Source: Burkholderiales bacterium RIFCSPLOWO2_12_FULL_61_40 (GTDB lineage: Bacteria > Pseudomonadota > Gammaproteobacteria > Burkholderiales > Burkholderiaceae_C). From it: DNA of 57,010 bases. A program made the position numbers and the translations under genes. How positions within the stretch are numbered: the stretch's first letter is position 1; the number at the start of each line of letters is the position of its first letter. Below are positions 44,208 through 57,010 of this stretch, in pieces. Where the stretch lies: NCBI GenBank assembly GCA_001770935.1, contig MESI01000102.1:1-57010 (forward strand). Direction: 5' to 3'. The notes under the pieces are model-generated. The model was given only the letters and a program-made list of their open reading frames with translations, searched no databases and was not told the origin of the DNA.

Positions 44208-45139
44208 AAACACATAAAACAGGTCGCCACGCGGGCCATGGTGCGCCCACCGTGGCACCAACGGCCAGTGCCATTGCACCGGAGATCAGGCCGGAACAGT
44301 CGATTGAACTGCTCAAAGAGCTGCATATTCTGACCCGCGAGGGCAAGCTCAACCAGGACTCGCGGCGCAAGCTCAAGCAGGTTTACCACCTGTACCAGTT
44401 CATCGAAAAGTTGTTGTTGGAATTGCCTGAAACGGCGGCTGGCACCACGCTGGCCGACCATGGCGCCGGCAAGTCGTACCTGGGCTTTATTTTGTACGAC
44501 CTGTTTTTCAAGGCGCACGCGGGCAGGGTGCGGGCGGGGCATATCTATGGCATTGAAACCCGGCCGGAGTTGGTGCAGAAGTCCCGCGAACTGGCGGCGC
44601 GGCTGGGGTTTGACCGCATGTCGTTCCTGAACCTGACCGTGGCGGAGTCGGCACACTCGGATGCCTTGCCTGCGCAGATTGACGTGGTCACCGCATTACA
44701 CGCTTGCGATACCGCCACCGACGATGCTATTGCCTTTGGTCTGCTAAAGCGGGTCCGGTTCATGGTGCTGGTGCCCTGCTGCCAAGCTGAAATCGCGCGC
44801 TGCCTGAGCCAGCGCAAGGCGCTCTCCCTGTCGCGCACCCCCCTGGCCGAGCTGTGGCGCCATCCGCTGCATACACGGGAAATGGGCAGCCAGATCACCA
44901 ACGTGCTGCGTTGCCTCTACCTGGAAGCCTGTGGTTACCAGGTGACGGTGACGGAACTGGTAGGCTGGGAACACAGCATGAAGAATGAACTGATCATTGC
45001 CCGCTATTCGGGCCGCGCCAACCGGGCGGCTGCGCAACGCCTGCGAGCGTTGTTGCAGGAGTTCGGTTTGTCCGAATTGCTTAATACCCGCTTTACATTG
45101 CCCGCAGACAATGCGGTGGACAACGAAACGGTTGCCTGA
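44204..45139 (+). CDS. class I SAM-dependent methyltransferase (Methyltransf_32-like)
   Basis: 311 residues. Motif I region DHGAGKSYLGF (85-95), IYGIETRPELV (acidic SAM ribose site), ALHACDTATDDAI with H166-A-C168-D169, and VPCCQ (190-194). The H-C-D and PCC motifs are typical of the TRM13/GSTCD-related Methyltransf_32 group, which contains tRNA methyltransferases, so an RNA substrate is plausible. Start overlaps the DUF1415 stop. The substrate is inferred only. Confidence 0.78.
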   Translation: MKTHKTGRHAGHGAPTVAPTASAIAPEIRPEQSIELLKELHILTREGKLNQDSRRKLKQVYHLYQFIEKLLLELPETAAGTTLADHGAGKSYLGFILYDLFFKAHAGRVRAGHIYGIETRPELVQKSRELAARLGFDRMSFLNLTVAESAHSDALPAQIDVVTALHACDTATDDAIAFGLLKRVRFMVLVPCCQAEIARCLSQRKALSLSRTPLAELWRHPLHTREMGSQITNVLRCLYLEACGYQVTVTELVGWEHSMKNELIIARYSGRANRAAAQRLRALLQEFGLSELLNTRFTLPADNAVDNETVA

Positions 45140-45190
45140 TGCGTTGAGCATGGCATTGGCACCTTTTCCCCATTCCTTGTGGAGTTTTTG

Positions 45191-45658
45191 ATGAAAAAAG
45201 TAGTGAATTTGACCTTGACCCTCGCCATGGCTGCCATTTTGGGCGCCTGCGCCAGCAGCAGCCCTGACGTCATTGCCCGTGGCGATGCGCAGCGCATGGC
45301 ACAGGTGCAAGATGGGGTGGTGCTGACGGTACGCCCGGTGGTGGTCGATGGAAGCCAGTCGGGCATTGGCGCAACGGTTGGCGGGGTAGTGGGCGCGGTG
45401 GGCGGTTACGGTGGCAGTGGTGTGCAGCGCGAAGCCCAGGTCTTGGGTGTGCTGGCCGGTGTGGCGGGTGCGGCCGCAGGCAATGCCATTGAGCGCTTCT
45501 CCACCCGCGAAGATGCGGTGGAAATTCTGGTGCAACTCAAGGGCGGCGACCGCCGTGCCATTGTGCAGGCCAAGGGATCGGAAACCCTGGTGCCTGGAGA
45601 CGCCGTCATCATCGTGACCACGGGCGGCAAAGTCCGGGTGAGCAGAGCCCCCAAATAA
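45191..45658 (+). CDS. glycine-zipper outer-membrane lipoprotein (SlyB-like)
   Basis: 155 residues from ATG 45191 (GGAG upstream). The signal ends in lipobox LGAC (Cys20). A glycine-zipper stretch GATVGGVVGAVGGYGGSGVQ and LAGVAGAAAGNAIERF follows, as in SlyB/Pal-associated lipoproteins, and then a small beta domain. Probably outer-membrane anchored. It is the last gene before the RAYT element. Confidence 0.85.
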   Translation: MKKVVNLTLTLAMAAILGACASSSPDVIARGDAQRMAQVQDGVVLTVRPVVVDGSQSGIGATVGGVVGAVGGYGGSGVQREAQVLGVLAGVAGAAAGNAIERFSTREDAVEILVQLKGGDRRAIVQAKGSETLVPGDAVIIVTTGGKVRVSRAPK

Positions 45659-45725
45659 TCAACCGGTAGGCGCGGTTTCGGTCGGGTCACAGAATTGGCA
45701 GAATTGGGGTCAGATTCCAATTAAG

Positions 45726-45753
45726 ATGGTGCAGAAAAGGAGATCTGCACCAT
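45726..45753 (+). promoter_or_regulatory. hairpin covering the RAYT ribosome-binding site and start codon
   Basis: ATGGTGCAGA (45726-45735) pairs perfectly with TCTGCACCAT (45744-45753). The ribosome-binding site aaggag is in the loop, and the A and T of the ATG start (45752-45753) are in the stem. The fold should hinder initiation, a possible brake on transposase synthesis. Confidence 0.7.
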
Positions 45754-46447
45754 GGCCCGCCTTCCCCGACTCACCCTTCCCGGGTATCCGCACCACATCA
45801 TCCAGCGCGGCAACAACCGCCAGGCGATTTTTGCCTCCAGTGCGGATTACCAGACCCTGCTGGACTTGCTGACGGAGAACGCCAAGAAGTTTGACGTTGC
45901 CATCCACGCCTATGTGCTGATGGGCAACCACTTCCATTTGCTGGCCACGCCCCACACCCAGGACGGCCTGCCGCAGATGATGCAGGCCGTGGGGCGGCGG
46001 TATGTCCGTTATTTCAATGACACCCAAAAGCGTAGCGGCACCTTGTGGGAAGGGCGCTACAAGTCCACCCTGATCCAGACGGAACGCTATTTGCTGACTT
46101 GCATGGCCTACATCGACCTCAATCCGGTGCGGGCCGGTCTGGTGACGCAGGCGCGGGACTACCCGTGGTCGAGCCATGGGCATTACGCGGGACAGCGTAC
46201 CGACAAACTCATCACCCCCCATGCCCTGGTGTGGGAGTTGGGTAACACCCCATTTGCCAGGGAAGCTGCATACGCCGCCTTGGTGCAAACGGGTATCAAG
46301 CCGGTGCAACAGGCGGCGTTGACGGACTCGGCCCTTAGTGGTTGGGCCTTGGGCGAGCCCGACTTTGTGGCAGATTTGCAAAAAAGAACACCACGCCGCG
46401 TGACAAAAAATGTCGCCGGGCGACCTGTTTCAGCCCATAAATCTTAG
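45752..46447 (+). CDS. REP-associated tyrosine transposase (Y1_Tnp / TnpA_REP)
   Basis: 231 residues. IS200/IS605-related HUH nuclease: the H-x-H metal site is H60-F-H62 in LMGNHFHLLATP, the catalytic Tyr candidates are Y84 and Y87 in RRYVRYFND, and the C-terminal motifs GTLWEGRYKS (96-105) and YIDLNPVRAGL (120-130) are standard for RAYTs. Such enzymes bind and move small palindromic REP sequences and are usually single-copy domesticated-like genes. The start codon lies in a stable hairpin. The element carries its own terminal repeats. Confidence 0.92.
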   Translation: MARLPRLTLPGYPHHIIQRGNNRQAIFASSADYQTLLDLLTENAKKFDVAIHAYVLMGNHFHLLATPHTQDGLPQMMQAVGRRYVRYFNDTQKRSGTLWEGRYKSTLIQTERYLLTCMAYIDLNPVRAGLVTQARDYPWSSHGHYAGQRTDKLITPHALVWELGNTPFAREAAYAALVQTGIKPVQQAALTDSALSGWALGEPDFVADLQKRTPRRVTKNVAGRPVSAHKS

Positions 46448-46454
46448 CAAAACA

Positions 46455-46503
46455 GGGCTTAAGCCCCCGTAAGTAGTGCGTGAAGTGCTATCAATTTTAA
46501 TTG
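46455..46503 (-). repeat. dispersed ~50-bp repeat, copy 8, inside the RAYT element
   Basis: The complement reads acaattaaaattgatagc, then ttcacgcac and acgggggcttaagccc. Its location inside the transposase unit suggests the repeat family may be a RAYT substrate. Confidence 0.65.
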
Positions 46504-46510
46504 TGTCCCT

Positions 46511-46545
46511 AATTATTTGTTGATTAAATTATTCAACAAATAATT
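46511..46545. repeat. perfect 13-bp inverted repeat at the right end of the RAYT element
   Basis: AATTATTTGTTGA (46511-46523) and TCAACAAATAATT (46533-46545) with a 9-nt loop. It overlaps the terminal repeat and could be the hairpin recognised by the transposase. Confidence 0.75.
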
Positions 46546-46569
46546 GGAATCTGACCCCAATTATTTTTC

Positions 46570-46598
46570 TTGGCGTGGTTGTTGCAATGCAGTATTCT
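46570..46598 (+). promoter_or_regulatory. gltB: candidate sigma-70 promoter of gltBD
   Basis: TTGGCG (46570-46575), 17-bp spacer, TATTCT (46593-46598), 31 bp before the gltB ATG. The -35 begins 8 bp from the last base of the RAYT element. Confidence 0.6.
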
Positions 46599-46629
46599 CC
46601 CCATCTCTGATATTTTTTAGGAGCGCGCC

Positions 46630-51375
<4,746 letters not shown>

Positions 51376-51479
51376 GGCCAATGGAGATTTAATGTGTTGG
51401 GGCCAGCGCTCAAGTGCTGCCCCGCAAAAACCAAAGTGTTGAGGACAGAGCCAAAGAGCGGTTCTGCAAAGGAGTAGAG

Positions 51480-52946
51480 ATGGGAAAAGTCACCGGTTTC
51501 ATGGAATACGAGCGTCTTGAGGAGGGCTACAAGCCCGTCCCGGAGCGTGTGAAACACTACAAAGAGTTCGTGATCGGACTGGACGAGGCACAAGCCAAGG
51601 TGCAAGCGGCACGCTGCATGGACTGCGGCACCCCGTTTTGCAACAACGGCTGCCCGGTCAACAACATCATTCCCGATTTCAACGACCTGGTGTACCGGGG
51701 CGACTGGAAAAACGCGATCGATGTACTGCACAGCACCAATAATTTCCCTGAGTTCACCGGCCGCATCTGCCCCGCACCCTGCGAAGCGGCCTGTGTGCTC
51801 AATGTGAATGACGATGCGGTGGGCATCAAGTCCATCGAACATGCCATCATCGACCGCGCCTGGGCCGAAGGTTGGGTGTTGGCCCAGCCCGCCAAACACA
51901 AGACCGGCAAAAAAGTGGCGGTGGTGGGCTCCGGCCCCGCCGGCATGGCCGCCGCGCAGCAACTGGCCCGTGTCGGCCACGATGTGACCCTGTTCGAGAA
52001 GAACGACCGCGTCGGTGGTTTGCTGCGTTACGGCATCCCCGACTTCAAGATGGAAAAGCTGCACATCGACCGCCGTGTCGAGCAAATGCAAAAAGAAGGC
52101 GTCACCATCCGCACCGGCGTGCTGGTGGGTGAATGGCCCAAAGGCTCCAAGGTCACCAACTGGGCCAAGGAAACCATCTCTGCCGCGCAGTTGCAAAAAG
52201 ACTTTGACGCCGTGGTCCTGACCGGTGGCTCCGAGCAATCCCGTGATCTGCCGGTGCCGGGGCGCGACCTGGACGGCATCCATTTCGCCATGGAATTTTT
52301 GCCACAGCAAAACAAGGTCAATGCAGGCGACAAGCTCAAGGGCCAGTTGCGCGCTGCAGACAAACATGTGATCGTGATTGGCGGCGGCGACACGGGTTCC
52401 GACTGTGTGGGCACCAGCAACCGCCACGGCGCGGTCAGCGTCACCCAGTTTGAGGTCATGCCCCAGCCGCCCGTGGAGGAAAACCGCCCCCTGACCTGGC
52501 CCTACTGGCCCATGAAATTGCGCACCAGCTCCAGCCACGACGAAGGTTGCACCCGCGAGTTCGCGATTTCCACCAAGGAATTCATCGGCGAAAAAGGCAA
52601 GGTCACCGGCCTCAAGACCGTGCACATCGAGTTCAAAGACGGCAAGATGGTGGAGGTTGCAGGCACCGAGAAGACCTACAAGGCCGATCTGGTGCTGCTG
52701 GCCATGGGTTTCGTCAACCCGGTGGCCACCGTACTGGAGTCTTTCGGCATCGACAAGGACGCCCGTGGCAATGCCAAGGCCAGCACCGATGCCGACGGCG
52801 GTTATGCCACCAATGTGCCCAAGGTGTTTGCCGCCGGGGACGTGCGCCGCGGCCAGAGTCTGGTGGTGTGGGCCATCCGTGAAGGACGCCAGGCGGCACG
52901 TGCGGTGGACGAATTCCTGATGGGTTCCAGCACGCTGCCACGCTGA
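51480..52946 (+). CDS. gltD: glutamate synthase (NADPH) small subunit
   Basis: 488 residues from ATG 51480 (GGAG upstream; the frame opens earlier without similarity). Two 4Fe-4S sets: [15 protein letters not shown] (C46, C49, C54, C58) and [12 protein letters not shown]. The FAD-binding [13 protein letters not shown] and NADPH-binding GGGDTGSDC follow. It feeds electrons to GltB. Lies 104 bp after gltB with no other gene between them. Confidence 0.97.
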   Translation: MGKVTGFMEYERLEEGYKPVPERVKHYKEFVIGLDEAQAKVQAARCMDCGTPFCNNGCPVNNIIPDFNDLVYRGDWKNAIDVLHSTNNFPEFTGRICPAPCEAACVLNVNDDAVGIKSIEHAIIDRAWAEGWVLAQPAKHKTGKKVAVVGSGPAGMAAAQQLARVGHDVTLFEKNDRVGGLLRYGIPDFKMEKLHIDRRVEQMQKEGVTIRTGVLVGEWPKGSKVTNWAKETISAAQLQKDFDAVVLTGGSEQSRDLPVPGRDLDGIHFAMEFLPQQNKVNAGDKLKGQLRAADKHVIVIGGGDTGSDCVGTSNRHGAVSVTQFEVMPQPPVEENRPLTWPYWPMKLRTSSSHDEGCTREFAISTKEFIGEKGKVTGLKTVHIEFKDGKMVEVAGTEKTYKADLVLLAMGFVNPVATVLESFGIDKDARGNAKASTDADGGYATNVPKVFAAGDVRRGQSLVVWAIREGRQAARAVDEFLMGSSTLPR

Positions 52947-52983
52947 CAAAGAACGGGTTGCACTTGATGTAGGTGTAATCCCG

Positions 52984-52989
52984 TATGAT
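52984..52989 (+). promoter_or_regulatory. candidate -10 of the mla operon
   Basis: TATGAT fits a -10 hexamer; the best upstream -35-like boxes (TTGCAC 52958, TTGATG 52964) have poor spacing. Transcription would begin in the hairpin before mlaF. Confidence 0.35.
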
Positions 52990-52994
52990 TCACG

Positions 52995-53022
52995 GGCCGG
53001 GTATTCCCCGGCCTTATTTTTT
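52995..53022 (+). terminator. GC-rich hairpin and T-run, gltBD terminator abutting mlaF
   Basis: GGCCGGG (52995-53001) pairs with CCCGGCC (53007-53013), then ttattttttt. The T-run ends 4 bp before the mlaF ATG. It probably ends gltBD transcription, but its position also allows attenuation of mlaF. Confidence 0.75.
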
Positions 53023-53026
53023 TGAC

Positions 53027-53845
53027 ATGCCACCCATTCCGCCAGAATCCCTCGTCGAATTACGCAACCTGACCTTTGGGTACGGGGAGCGCGTCATTCT
53101 GGACAACGTCTCCCTGTCCGTGCCACGCGGCAAGGTCACGGCGCTGATGGGAGCGTCGGGCGGCGGGAAAACCACCATTTTGCGGCTGATTGGCGGACAG
53201 AACCGGGCCCAGGCGGGAGAGATGCTGTTCGATGGGCAGGATGTCACCCCCATGAACCAGACGCAGCTCTACGCGGCACGGCGGCGCATGGGCATGCTGT
53301 TCCAGTTCGGCGCCCTGTTTGCCGATTTGTCGGTGTTTGAAAACGTCGCCTTTCCGCTGCGCGAACACACCGATTTGCCCGAGGCCCTGATTCGCGACAT
53401 TGTTTTGATGAAACTCAATGCGGTGGGCCTGCGTGGTGCGCGAGACTTGATGCCCAGCGAAGTGTCGGGCGGCATGGCGCGGCGTATTGCACTGGCGCGG
53501 GCCATTGCACTTGACCCTGAACTGGTGATGTACGACGAGCCGTTTTCTGGGCTGGACCCGATTTCCTTGGCCATTGCCGCCGATTTGATCCGCAAACTGA
53601 ATGACTCCATGGGCTTGACCAGTATTTTTGTTTCCCATGAGCTGGAGCAAACCTTTGCCATTGCCGACCATGTGATTATTTTGGCCAATGGAAAAATTGC
53701 CACGCAGGGCACGCCCGAGCAGGTCCGCCAAAGCACAGACCCACTGGTGTACCAGTACGTGAATGCCTTGGCCGACGGCCCGGTGCGCTTTCACTATCCC
53801 GGCCCCACGGTGGATGCCGATTTTGGAGTGGAAGCTGCATTATGA
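53027..53845 (+). CDS. mlaF: MlaF, ATPase of the phospholipid transport system
   Basis: 272 residues from ATG 53027. ABC ATPase with Walker [10 protein letters not shown] (42-50), Q-loop in FQFGALF, signature VSGGMARR, Walker B LVMYDEPF and H-loop VSHE. Energises retrograde phospholipid transport with MlaE, keeping the outer membrane asymmetric. No Shine-Dalgarno is visible because the terminator-like hairpin fills the leader. Stop overlaps mlaE (ATGA). Confidence 0.96.
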   Translation: MPPIPPESLVELRNLTFGYGERVILDNVSLSVPRGKVTALMGASGGGKTTILRLIGGQNRAQAGEMLFDGQDVTPMNQTQLYAARRRMGMLFQFGALFADLSVFENVAFPLREHTDLPEALIRDIVLMKLNAVGLRGARDLMPSEVSGGMARRIALARAIALDPELVMYDEPFSGLDPISLAIAADLIRKLNDSMGLTSIFVSHELEQTFAIADHVIILANGKIATQGTPEQVRQSTDPLVYQYVNALADGPVRFHYPGPTVDADFGVEAAL

Positions 53846-54624
53846 GTTGGTACAAGCCCAGTGATGTGGGGTTTTCGGTGCGCAGCCAACTGGCTGATAT
53901 GGGCTATGGCGCCCGTCTGTTCATGCGTTTGCTGGGCACCTTGGGGGGCGCGTTCAAGCGTTTTGGTTTGATCCGGGACCAGATCCATTTTTTGGGCAAC
54001 TATTCACTGGCCATCATCGCCGTGTCCGGTTTGTTTGTGGGCTTTGTGTTCGGTTTGCAGGGCTACTACACCTTGCAGCGTTACGGTTCTTCCGAAGCGC
54101 TGGGTCTGCTGGTGACGCTGAGCCTGGTGCGGGAGTTGGGGCCTGTGGTGACGGCGCTGCTGTTTGCCGGGCGCGCCGGAACCTCCCTGACAGCGGAAAT
54201 TGGCCTCATGAAAGCAGGTGAACAAATCAGTGTGATGGAGATGATGGCGGTGGACCCGGTGCAGCGCATTCTGGCCCCCCGTTTTTGGGCCGGTGTGATC
54301 ACCATGCCCCTGCTGGCGGCGGTTTTCAGCGCCATGGGCATCATCGGCGGCTGGGTGGTGGGGGTGCTGATGATCGGGGTGGACGCCGGTTCATTCTGGA
54401 GCCAGGTGCAGGGCGGCGTGGACGTCTGGAAAGACGTGGGCAACGGTGTCGTCAAGAGCATGGTGTTTGGATTTGCCGTGACCTTTATCGCGCTGCTGCA
54501 GGGTTTTGAGGCCCAGCCCACGCCCGAGGGGGTGGCCAGCGCCACCACCCGAACGGTGGTGTTTGCATCCTTGTCGGTTCTGGGCCTGGATTTCATCCTG
54601 ACGGCCTTGATGTTTACGATTTGA
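53842..54624 (+). CDS. mlaE: MlaE, permease of the phospholipid transport system
   Basis: 260 residues, five to six hydrophobic segments. The conserved MlaE core LVTLSLVRELGPVVTALLFAGRAGTSLTAEIG lies near the middle, followed by EQISVMEMMAVDPVQRILAPR. The protein works with MlaF in the inner membrane. Starts in the ATGA overlap with mlaF. Confidence 0.96.
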   Translation: MSWYKPSDVGFSVRSQLADMGYGARLFMRLLGTLGGAFKRFGLIRDQIHFLGNYSLAIIAVSGLFVGFVFGLQGYYTLQRYGSSEALGLLVTLSLVRELGPVVTALLFAGRAGTSLTAEIGLMKAGEQISVMEMMAVDPVQRILAPRFWAGVITMPLLAAVFSAMGIIGGWVVGVLMIGVDAGSFWSQVQGGVDVWKDVGNGVVKSMVFGFAVTFIALLQGFEAQPTPEGVASATTRTVVFASLSVLGLDFILTALMFTI

Positions 54625-54710
54625 TGCCCTGAATATTTCTGGAACAAACCGCCGTTGCGCTGAATGCGCAGGCCTTGTCCCCAACTGAAGAAGATGAAGA
54701 AGAGGAAATA

Positions 54711-55190
54711 ATGCAACGTTCGAAAAATGATGTCTGGGTGGGGCTTTTTGTGCTGATTGGCGCTGTGGCCATCGTGTTTTTGGCCATGCAGGCTGCCAAT
54801 TTGCTGAGCCTGAATTTCCAGAGCACCTACCAGGTCAACGCCAAATTTGAGAACGTTGGCGGACTCAAACCCAAAGCGGCGGTGCGCAGCGCAGGCGTGG
54901 TGGTGGGGCGCGTCGAAAAAATTGTGTTTGACGACAAAATTTTTCAGGCCCGTGTCACCCTGGCCATGGAAAGCCGTTACGCCTTTCCCAAGGACAGCTC
55001 TTTGAAAATTCTGACCAGCGGGCTGCTCGGTGAACAGTATTTGGGCTTGGAGCCGGGTGCCGATGACAAAAATCTGGTGGCAGGTGATACGGTGTCGGCC
55101 ACCCAGTCGGCGGTCGTTCTGGAGAACCTGATCAGCCAATTTCTCTATAGCAAAGCAGCGGATGGTCTTTCCGGTGAGCGGGAGAAATAA
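54711..55190 (+). CDS. mlaD: MlaD, MCE-domain lipid-binding protein
   Basis: 159 residues from ATG 54711 (AGAGGAAAT upstream). One membrane helix (VWVGLFVLIGAVAIVFLAMQA) then a single MCE domain: YQVNAKFENVGGLKPKAAVR, VGRVEKI, and GLLGEQYLGLEPG. It forms the periplasmic hexameric ring that receives lipids. The 86-bp gap after mlaE holds no gene. Confidence 0.96.
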   Translation: MQRSKNDVWVGLFVLIGAVAIVFLAMQAANLLSLNFQSTYQVNAKFENVGGLKPKAAVRSAGVVVGRVEKIVFDDKIFQARVTLAMESRYAFPKDSSLKILTSGLLGEQYLGLEPGADDKNLVAGDTVSATQSAVVLENLISQFLYSKAADGLSGEREK

Positions 55191-55193
55191 GCC

Positions 55194-55949
55194 GTGAAGG
55201 TACAACGGCCTCCTCTGCTGGGTACCCATGGCAATGGGCTTGGGCGTGCTCCCGGATGGAGTGCAGCGGTCCTGCTCGCCCTGCTGCAGGGCTGTGCCAG
55301 CGTACCCAATCCCGATCCACGCGACCCCATGGAATCCTTTAACCGGGGAGTCTTTGGCTTCAACGATGCGGTGGACCGTGCGGTGCTCAAACCGGTTGCC
55401 ACCGCCTACCGCGACGTGTTGCCGCAGTGGATGCGCAAAGGGGTGGGTAATTTTTTCAACAATATTGAAGATGTGTGGTCCGTGGTGAACAACGCCCTGC
55501 AGTTGCGGGGCCAGGATACGGGGGACAGCCTGGGACGTGTGATGGTCAACAGCACCATTGGACTGGTCGGGCTGGTGGATGTTGCCAGCGACTTGAATAT
55601 TGAGCGGCATACCGCCAACTTTGGCCTGACGCTGGGCCGCTGGGGTGTGGGCGCGGGGCCTTATGTCATGCTTCCTTTCCTGGGGCCTTACACTTTGCGC
55701 GAAGTGGTGGCGTTGCCACTGGATCGGCAAGGCAATCTGGTGAACCATGTCCAAGACGTGCCAACCCGTGACGGTTTGACCATTTTGAATGTGGTGGATA
55801 CCCGCGCCTCCTACCTCCAGGCGGGTGATGTGGTGGAGGGTGCTGCGCTGGATACCTACTCCTTCATGCGGGATGCCTACCTTCAGCGCCAACGCAACCG
55901 GGTGTATGACGGCAACCCTCCCGACGAGGATGCGGAGGCAGCGCCCTGA
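55194..55949 (+). CDS. mlaA: MlaA (VacJ) outer-membrane lipoprotein
   Basis: 251 residues from GTG 55194, 3 bp after mlaD. Signal with lipobox LLQGC, then DPMESFNRGVFGFND, the VacJ family hallmark, and GPYVMLPFLGPYTLRE. It removes misplaced phospholipids from the outer leaflet and passes them to MlaC. In enterics vacJ is unlinked; here it is in the operon. Confidence 0.95.
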   Translation: MKVQRPPLLGTHGNGLGRAPGWSAAVLLALLQGCASVPNPDPRDPMESFNRGVFGFNDAVDRAVLKPVATAYRDVLPQWMRKGVGNFFNNIEDVWSVVNNALQLRGQDTGDSLGRVMVNSTIGLVGLVDVASDLNIERHTANFGLTLGRWGVGAGPYVMLPFLGPYTLREVVALPLDRQGNLVNHVQDVPTRDGLTILNVVDTRASYLQAGDVVEGAALDTYSFMRDAYLQRQRNRVYDGNPPDEDAEAAP

Positions 55950-56029
55950 ATGGGTCGCAGCCATCACGGAGCACAGGAATTGCAAGTCCGTTGGATAATG
56001 ACTATATTGAACCTGGAGTGTTGTACACA

Positions 56030-56674
56030 ATGACCATGAAGCGAAACTTTTTACGCCAGTTGCTGGGTTCCACCCTGGTGCTGCTGGCTGTCTGTGCTGG
56101 AACCGTCGCCTATGCAGAGGATGAGGCGCCGGATGCACTGATCAAACGCTTGTCGGTGGATGTTCTGGAAGCTATCAAGAGCGATAAAGCCATGCGCACG
56201 GGGGATGTGTCCCGCGTAGTGACGCTGGTGGATGCGCGCATCATGCCCAACGTCAATTTTCAGCGTATGACCGCTCAGGCGGTAGGCCCCGCTTGGCGCC
56301 AAGCCACGCCTGAGCAGAAAAAGCAGTTGCAAGACGAATTCAAGATTTTGCTGGTGCGCACGTACGCTGGGGCATTGTCCCAGGTCACGGACCAAACCAT
56401 TACCGTCAAACCCATGCGTTCAGCGCCCGAAGACAAGGAAGTGGTGGTCCGCACGGAGATCAGAGGCCACGGCGATCCGATCCAATTGGACTACCGGCTG
56501 GAGAAAACACCAGGGCAGGGTGCAGGTTGGCAAATTTACAACCTCAATGTGCTGGGAGTGTGGCTGGTGGAAACCTACAAAAGCCAGTTTGCGCAGGAAA
56601 TCAATGCCAAAGGACTGGACGGTTTGATCTCCACCTTGGCCGCGCGCAATAAATCCAATACCAAGAAAGGCTGA
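56030..56674 (+). CDS. mlaC: MlaC, periplasmic phospholipid carrier
   Basis: 214 residues from ATG 56030 (ATG 56036 is possible, with no clear Shine-Dalgarno). Signal peptide ends VAYA-ED. The Tol_Tol_Ttg2 fold is shown by MPNVNFQRMTAQAVGPAWRQA and YRLEKTPGQGAGWQIYNLNV. It shuttles phospholipid between MlaA and MlaFEDB. Confidence 0.95.
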   Translation: MTMKRNFLRQLLGSTLVLLAVCAGTVAYAEDEAPDALIKRLSVDVLEAIKSDKAMRTGDVSRVVTLVDARIMPNVNFQRMTAQAVGPAWRQATPEQKKQLQDEFKILLVRTYAGALSQVTDQTITVKPMRSAPEDKEVVVRTEIRGHGDPIQLDYRLEKTPGQGAGWQIYNLNVLGVWLVETYKSQFAQEINAKGLDGLISTLAARNKSNTKKG

Positions 56675-56675
56675 T

Positions 56676-56942
56676 GTGCTGAGTCTGCCCGCCACTTTGA
56701 CCCAAGAACATGCACGCGCCTGTTTGGCGCAGTTGACTGCGGGCCTGCGTTTGGAGGCCGCCCAGGTGGTGGTGGATGCGGCCCTGCTTCGCAGTTTTGA
56801 TTCGTCGGCACTGGCCGTATTGCTGGAGTTGCGCCGCGAATGCGCGCGCGCTGGCAAGCGTTTTGCGGTGCAGGGTTTGCCCAGCCGTTTGCGGGACTTG
56901 GCCTCTTTGTACGGAATCGAAGGGTTGCTTCCCAGCGTCTGA
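56676..56942 (+). CDS. mlaB: MlaB, STAS-domain subunit
   Basis: 88 residues from GTG 56676, 1 bp after the mlaC stop. A STAS domain with LRSFDSSALAVLLELRR (39-55), where the helix-forming Ser pair corresponds to the conserved MlaB site. It stabilises MlaF. Completes the operon order F-E-D-A-C-B common in betaproteobacteria. Confidence 0.92.
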   Translation: MLSLPATLTQEHARACLAQLTAGLRLEAAQVVVDAALLRSFDSSALAVLLELRRECARAGKRFAVQGLPSRLRDLASLYGIEGLLPSV

Positions 56943-56981
56943 ACGCCTTTGTTCTGTGGCCGCGTAAAATTGCGGGCTCCC

Positions 56982-57010
56982 ATGTCCGCAATTTCATTCC
57001 AATCCGTCTC
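56982..57010 (+). CDS. start of a downstream gene, truncated by the window end
   Basis: ATG followed by SAISFQSV. In related loci an ABC-type ATPase gene often follows mlaB and begins this way, but nine codons are too few to identify it. Confidence 0.35.

Larger units (their letters stand above)
45702..46562. mobile_element. RAYT (REP-associated tyrosine transposase) element with 22-bp inverted repeats
   Basis: An 861-bp unit bounded by perfect 22-bp inverted repeats: 45702-45723 starts aattggggtcagattcc and 46541-46562 ends ggaatctgaccccaatt. It contains one transposase gene, an inner palindrome and one copy of the dispersed ~50-bp repeat. No flanking target duplication is evident. It is inserted between a lipoprotein gene and gltB. 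Confidence 0.85.

Overview
The window reads as a chromosomal segment of a Gram-negative betaproteobacterium, most likely a Comamonadaceae member (Rhodoferax/Polaromonas-like). This rests on gene order (mrcA, pilMNOPQ, aroKB, dgt, gltBD, mla), on high GC with protein styles typical of Burkholderiales, and on a dispersed ~50-bp repeat. The family assignment is inference; no 16S or other marker was available.

Region 1 (1-10936) is accessory and scarred. It opens with the 3' part of an ISAs1-type transposase. Next is a PaaX-family regulator broken by an exact 20-bp tandem duplication and overlapping an AidB-like acyl-CoA dehydrogenase. Then come the 3' end of a group II intron (domains V/VI) and a decayed C-terminal remnant of dnaE2/imuC carrying a palindromic insertion. 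After these fragments sits an intact two-gene operon. The first gene encodes an AAA_14/DUF4143 ATPase behind a perfect 16-bp palindrome. The second, translationally coupled, encodes a 1361-residue NACHT/STAND-like P-loop NTPase with a C-terminal PD-(D/E)xK-like motif. This pair is the best candidate here for an undescribed, possibly defensive, system.

Region 2 (10937-26058) is mostly envelope biology: an outer-membrane beta-barrel, a DUF748/AsmA-like giant, a pirin, a sialidase-fold protein with a membrane partner, and a DUF4148 repeat protein. A minus-strand cluster follows (metK, GT9 heptosyltransferase-like, gtrA, GT39), divergent from two lauroyl-acyltransferase (LpxL-type) genes.

Region 3 (26052-45658) is conserved core: engB, a diheme cytochrome c, msrPQ, a tiny lptM lipoprotein gene divergent from cyaY, mrcA (PBP1A), and the type IV pilus operon pilMNOPQ. 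The pilus operon runs through an Ig-like lipoprotein gene into aroK and aroB. After it come dgt, a conserved hypothetical, DUF1415, a Methyltransf_32-type methyltransferase and a glycine-zipper lipoprotein.

Region 4 (45702-57010) starts with a self-contained RAYT (REP-associated tyrosine transposase) element with perfect 22-bp terminal inverted repeats, ending 7 bp before a good -35 box for gltBD. It finishes with the phospholipid-transport operon mlaF-E-D-A-C-B and the first codons of another gene.

A ~50-bp repeat recurs at least nine times. Several copies lie in-frame inside coding sequences (DUF748, GT39 twice, DUF1415, gltB C-terminus), and one copy lies inside the RAYT element.
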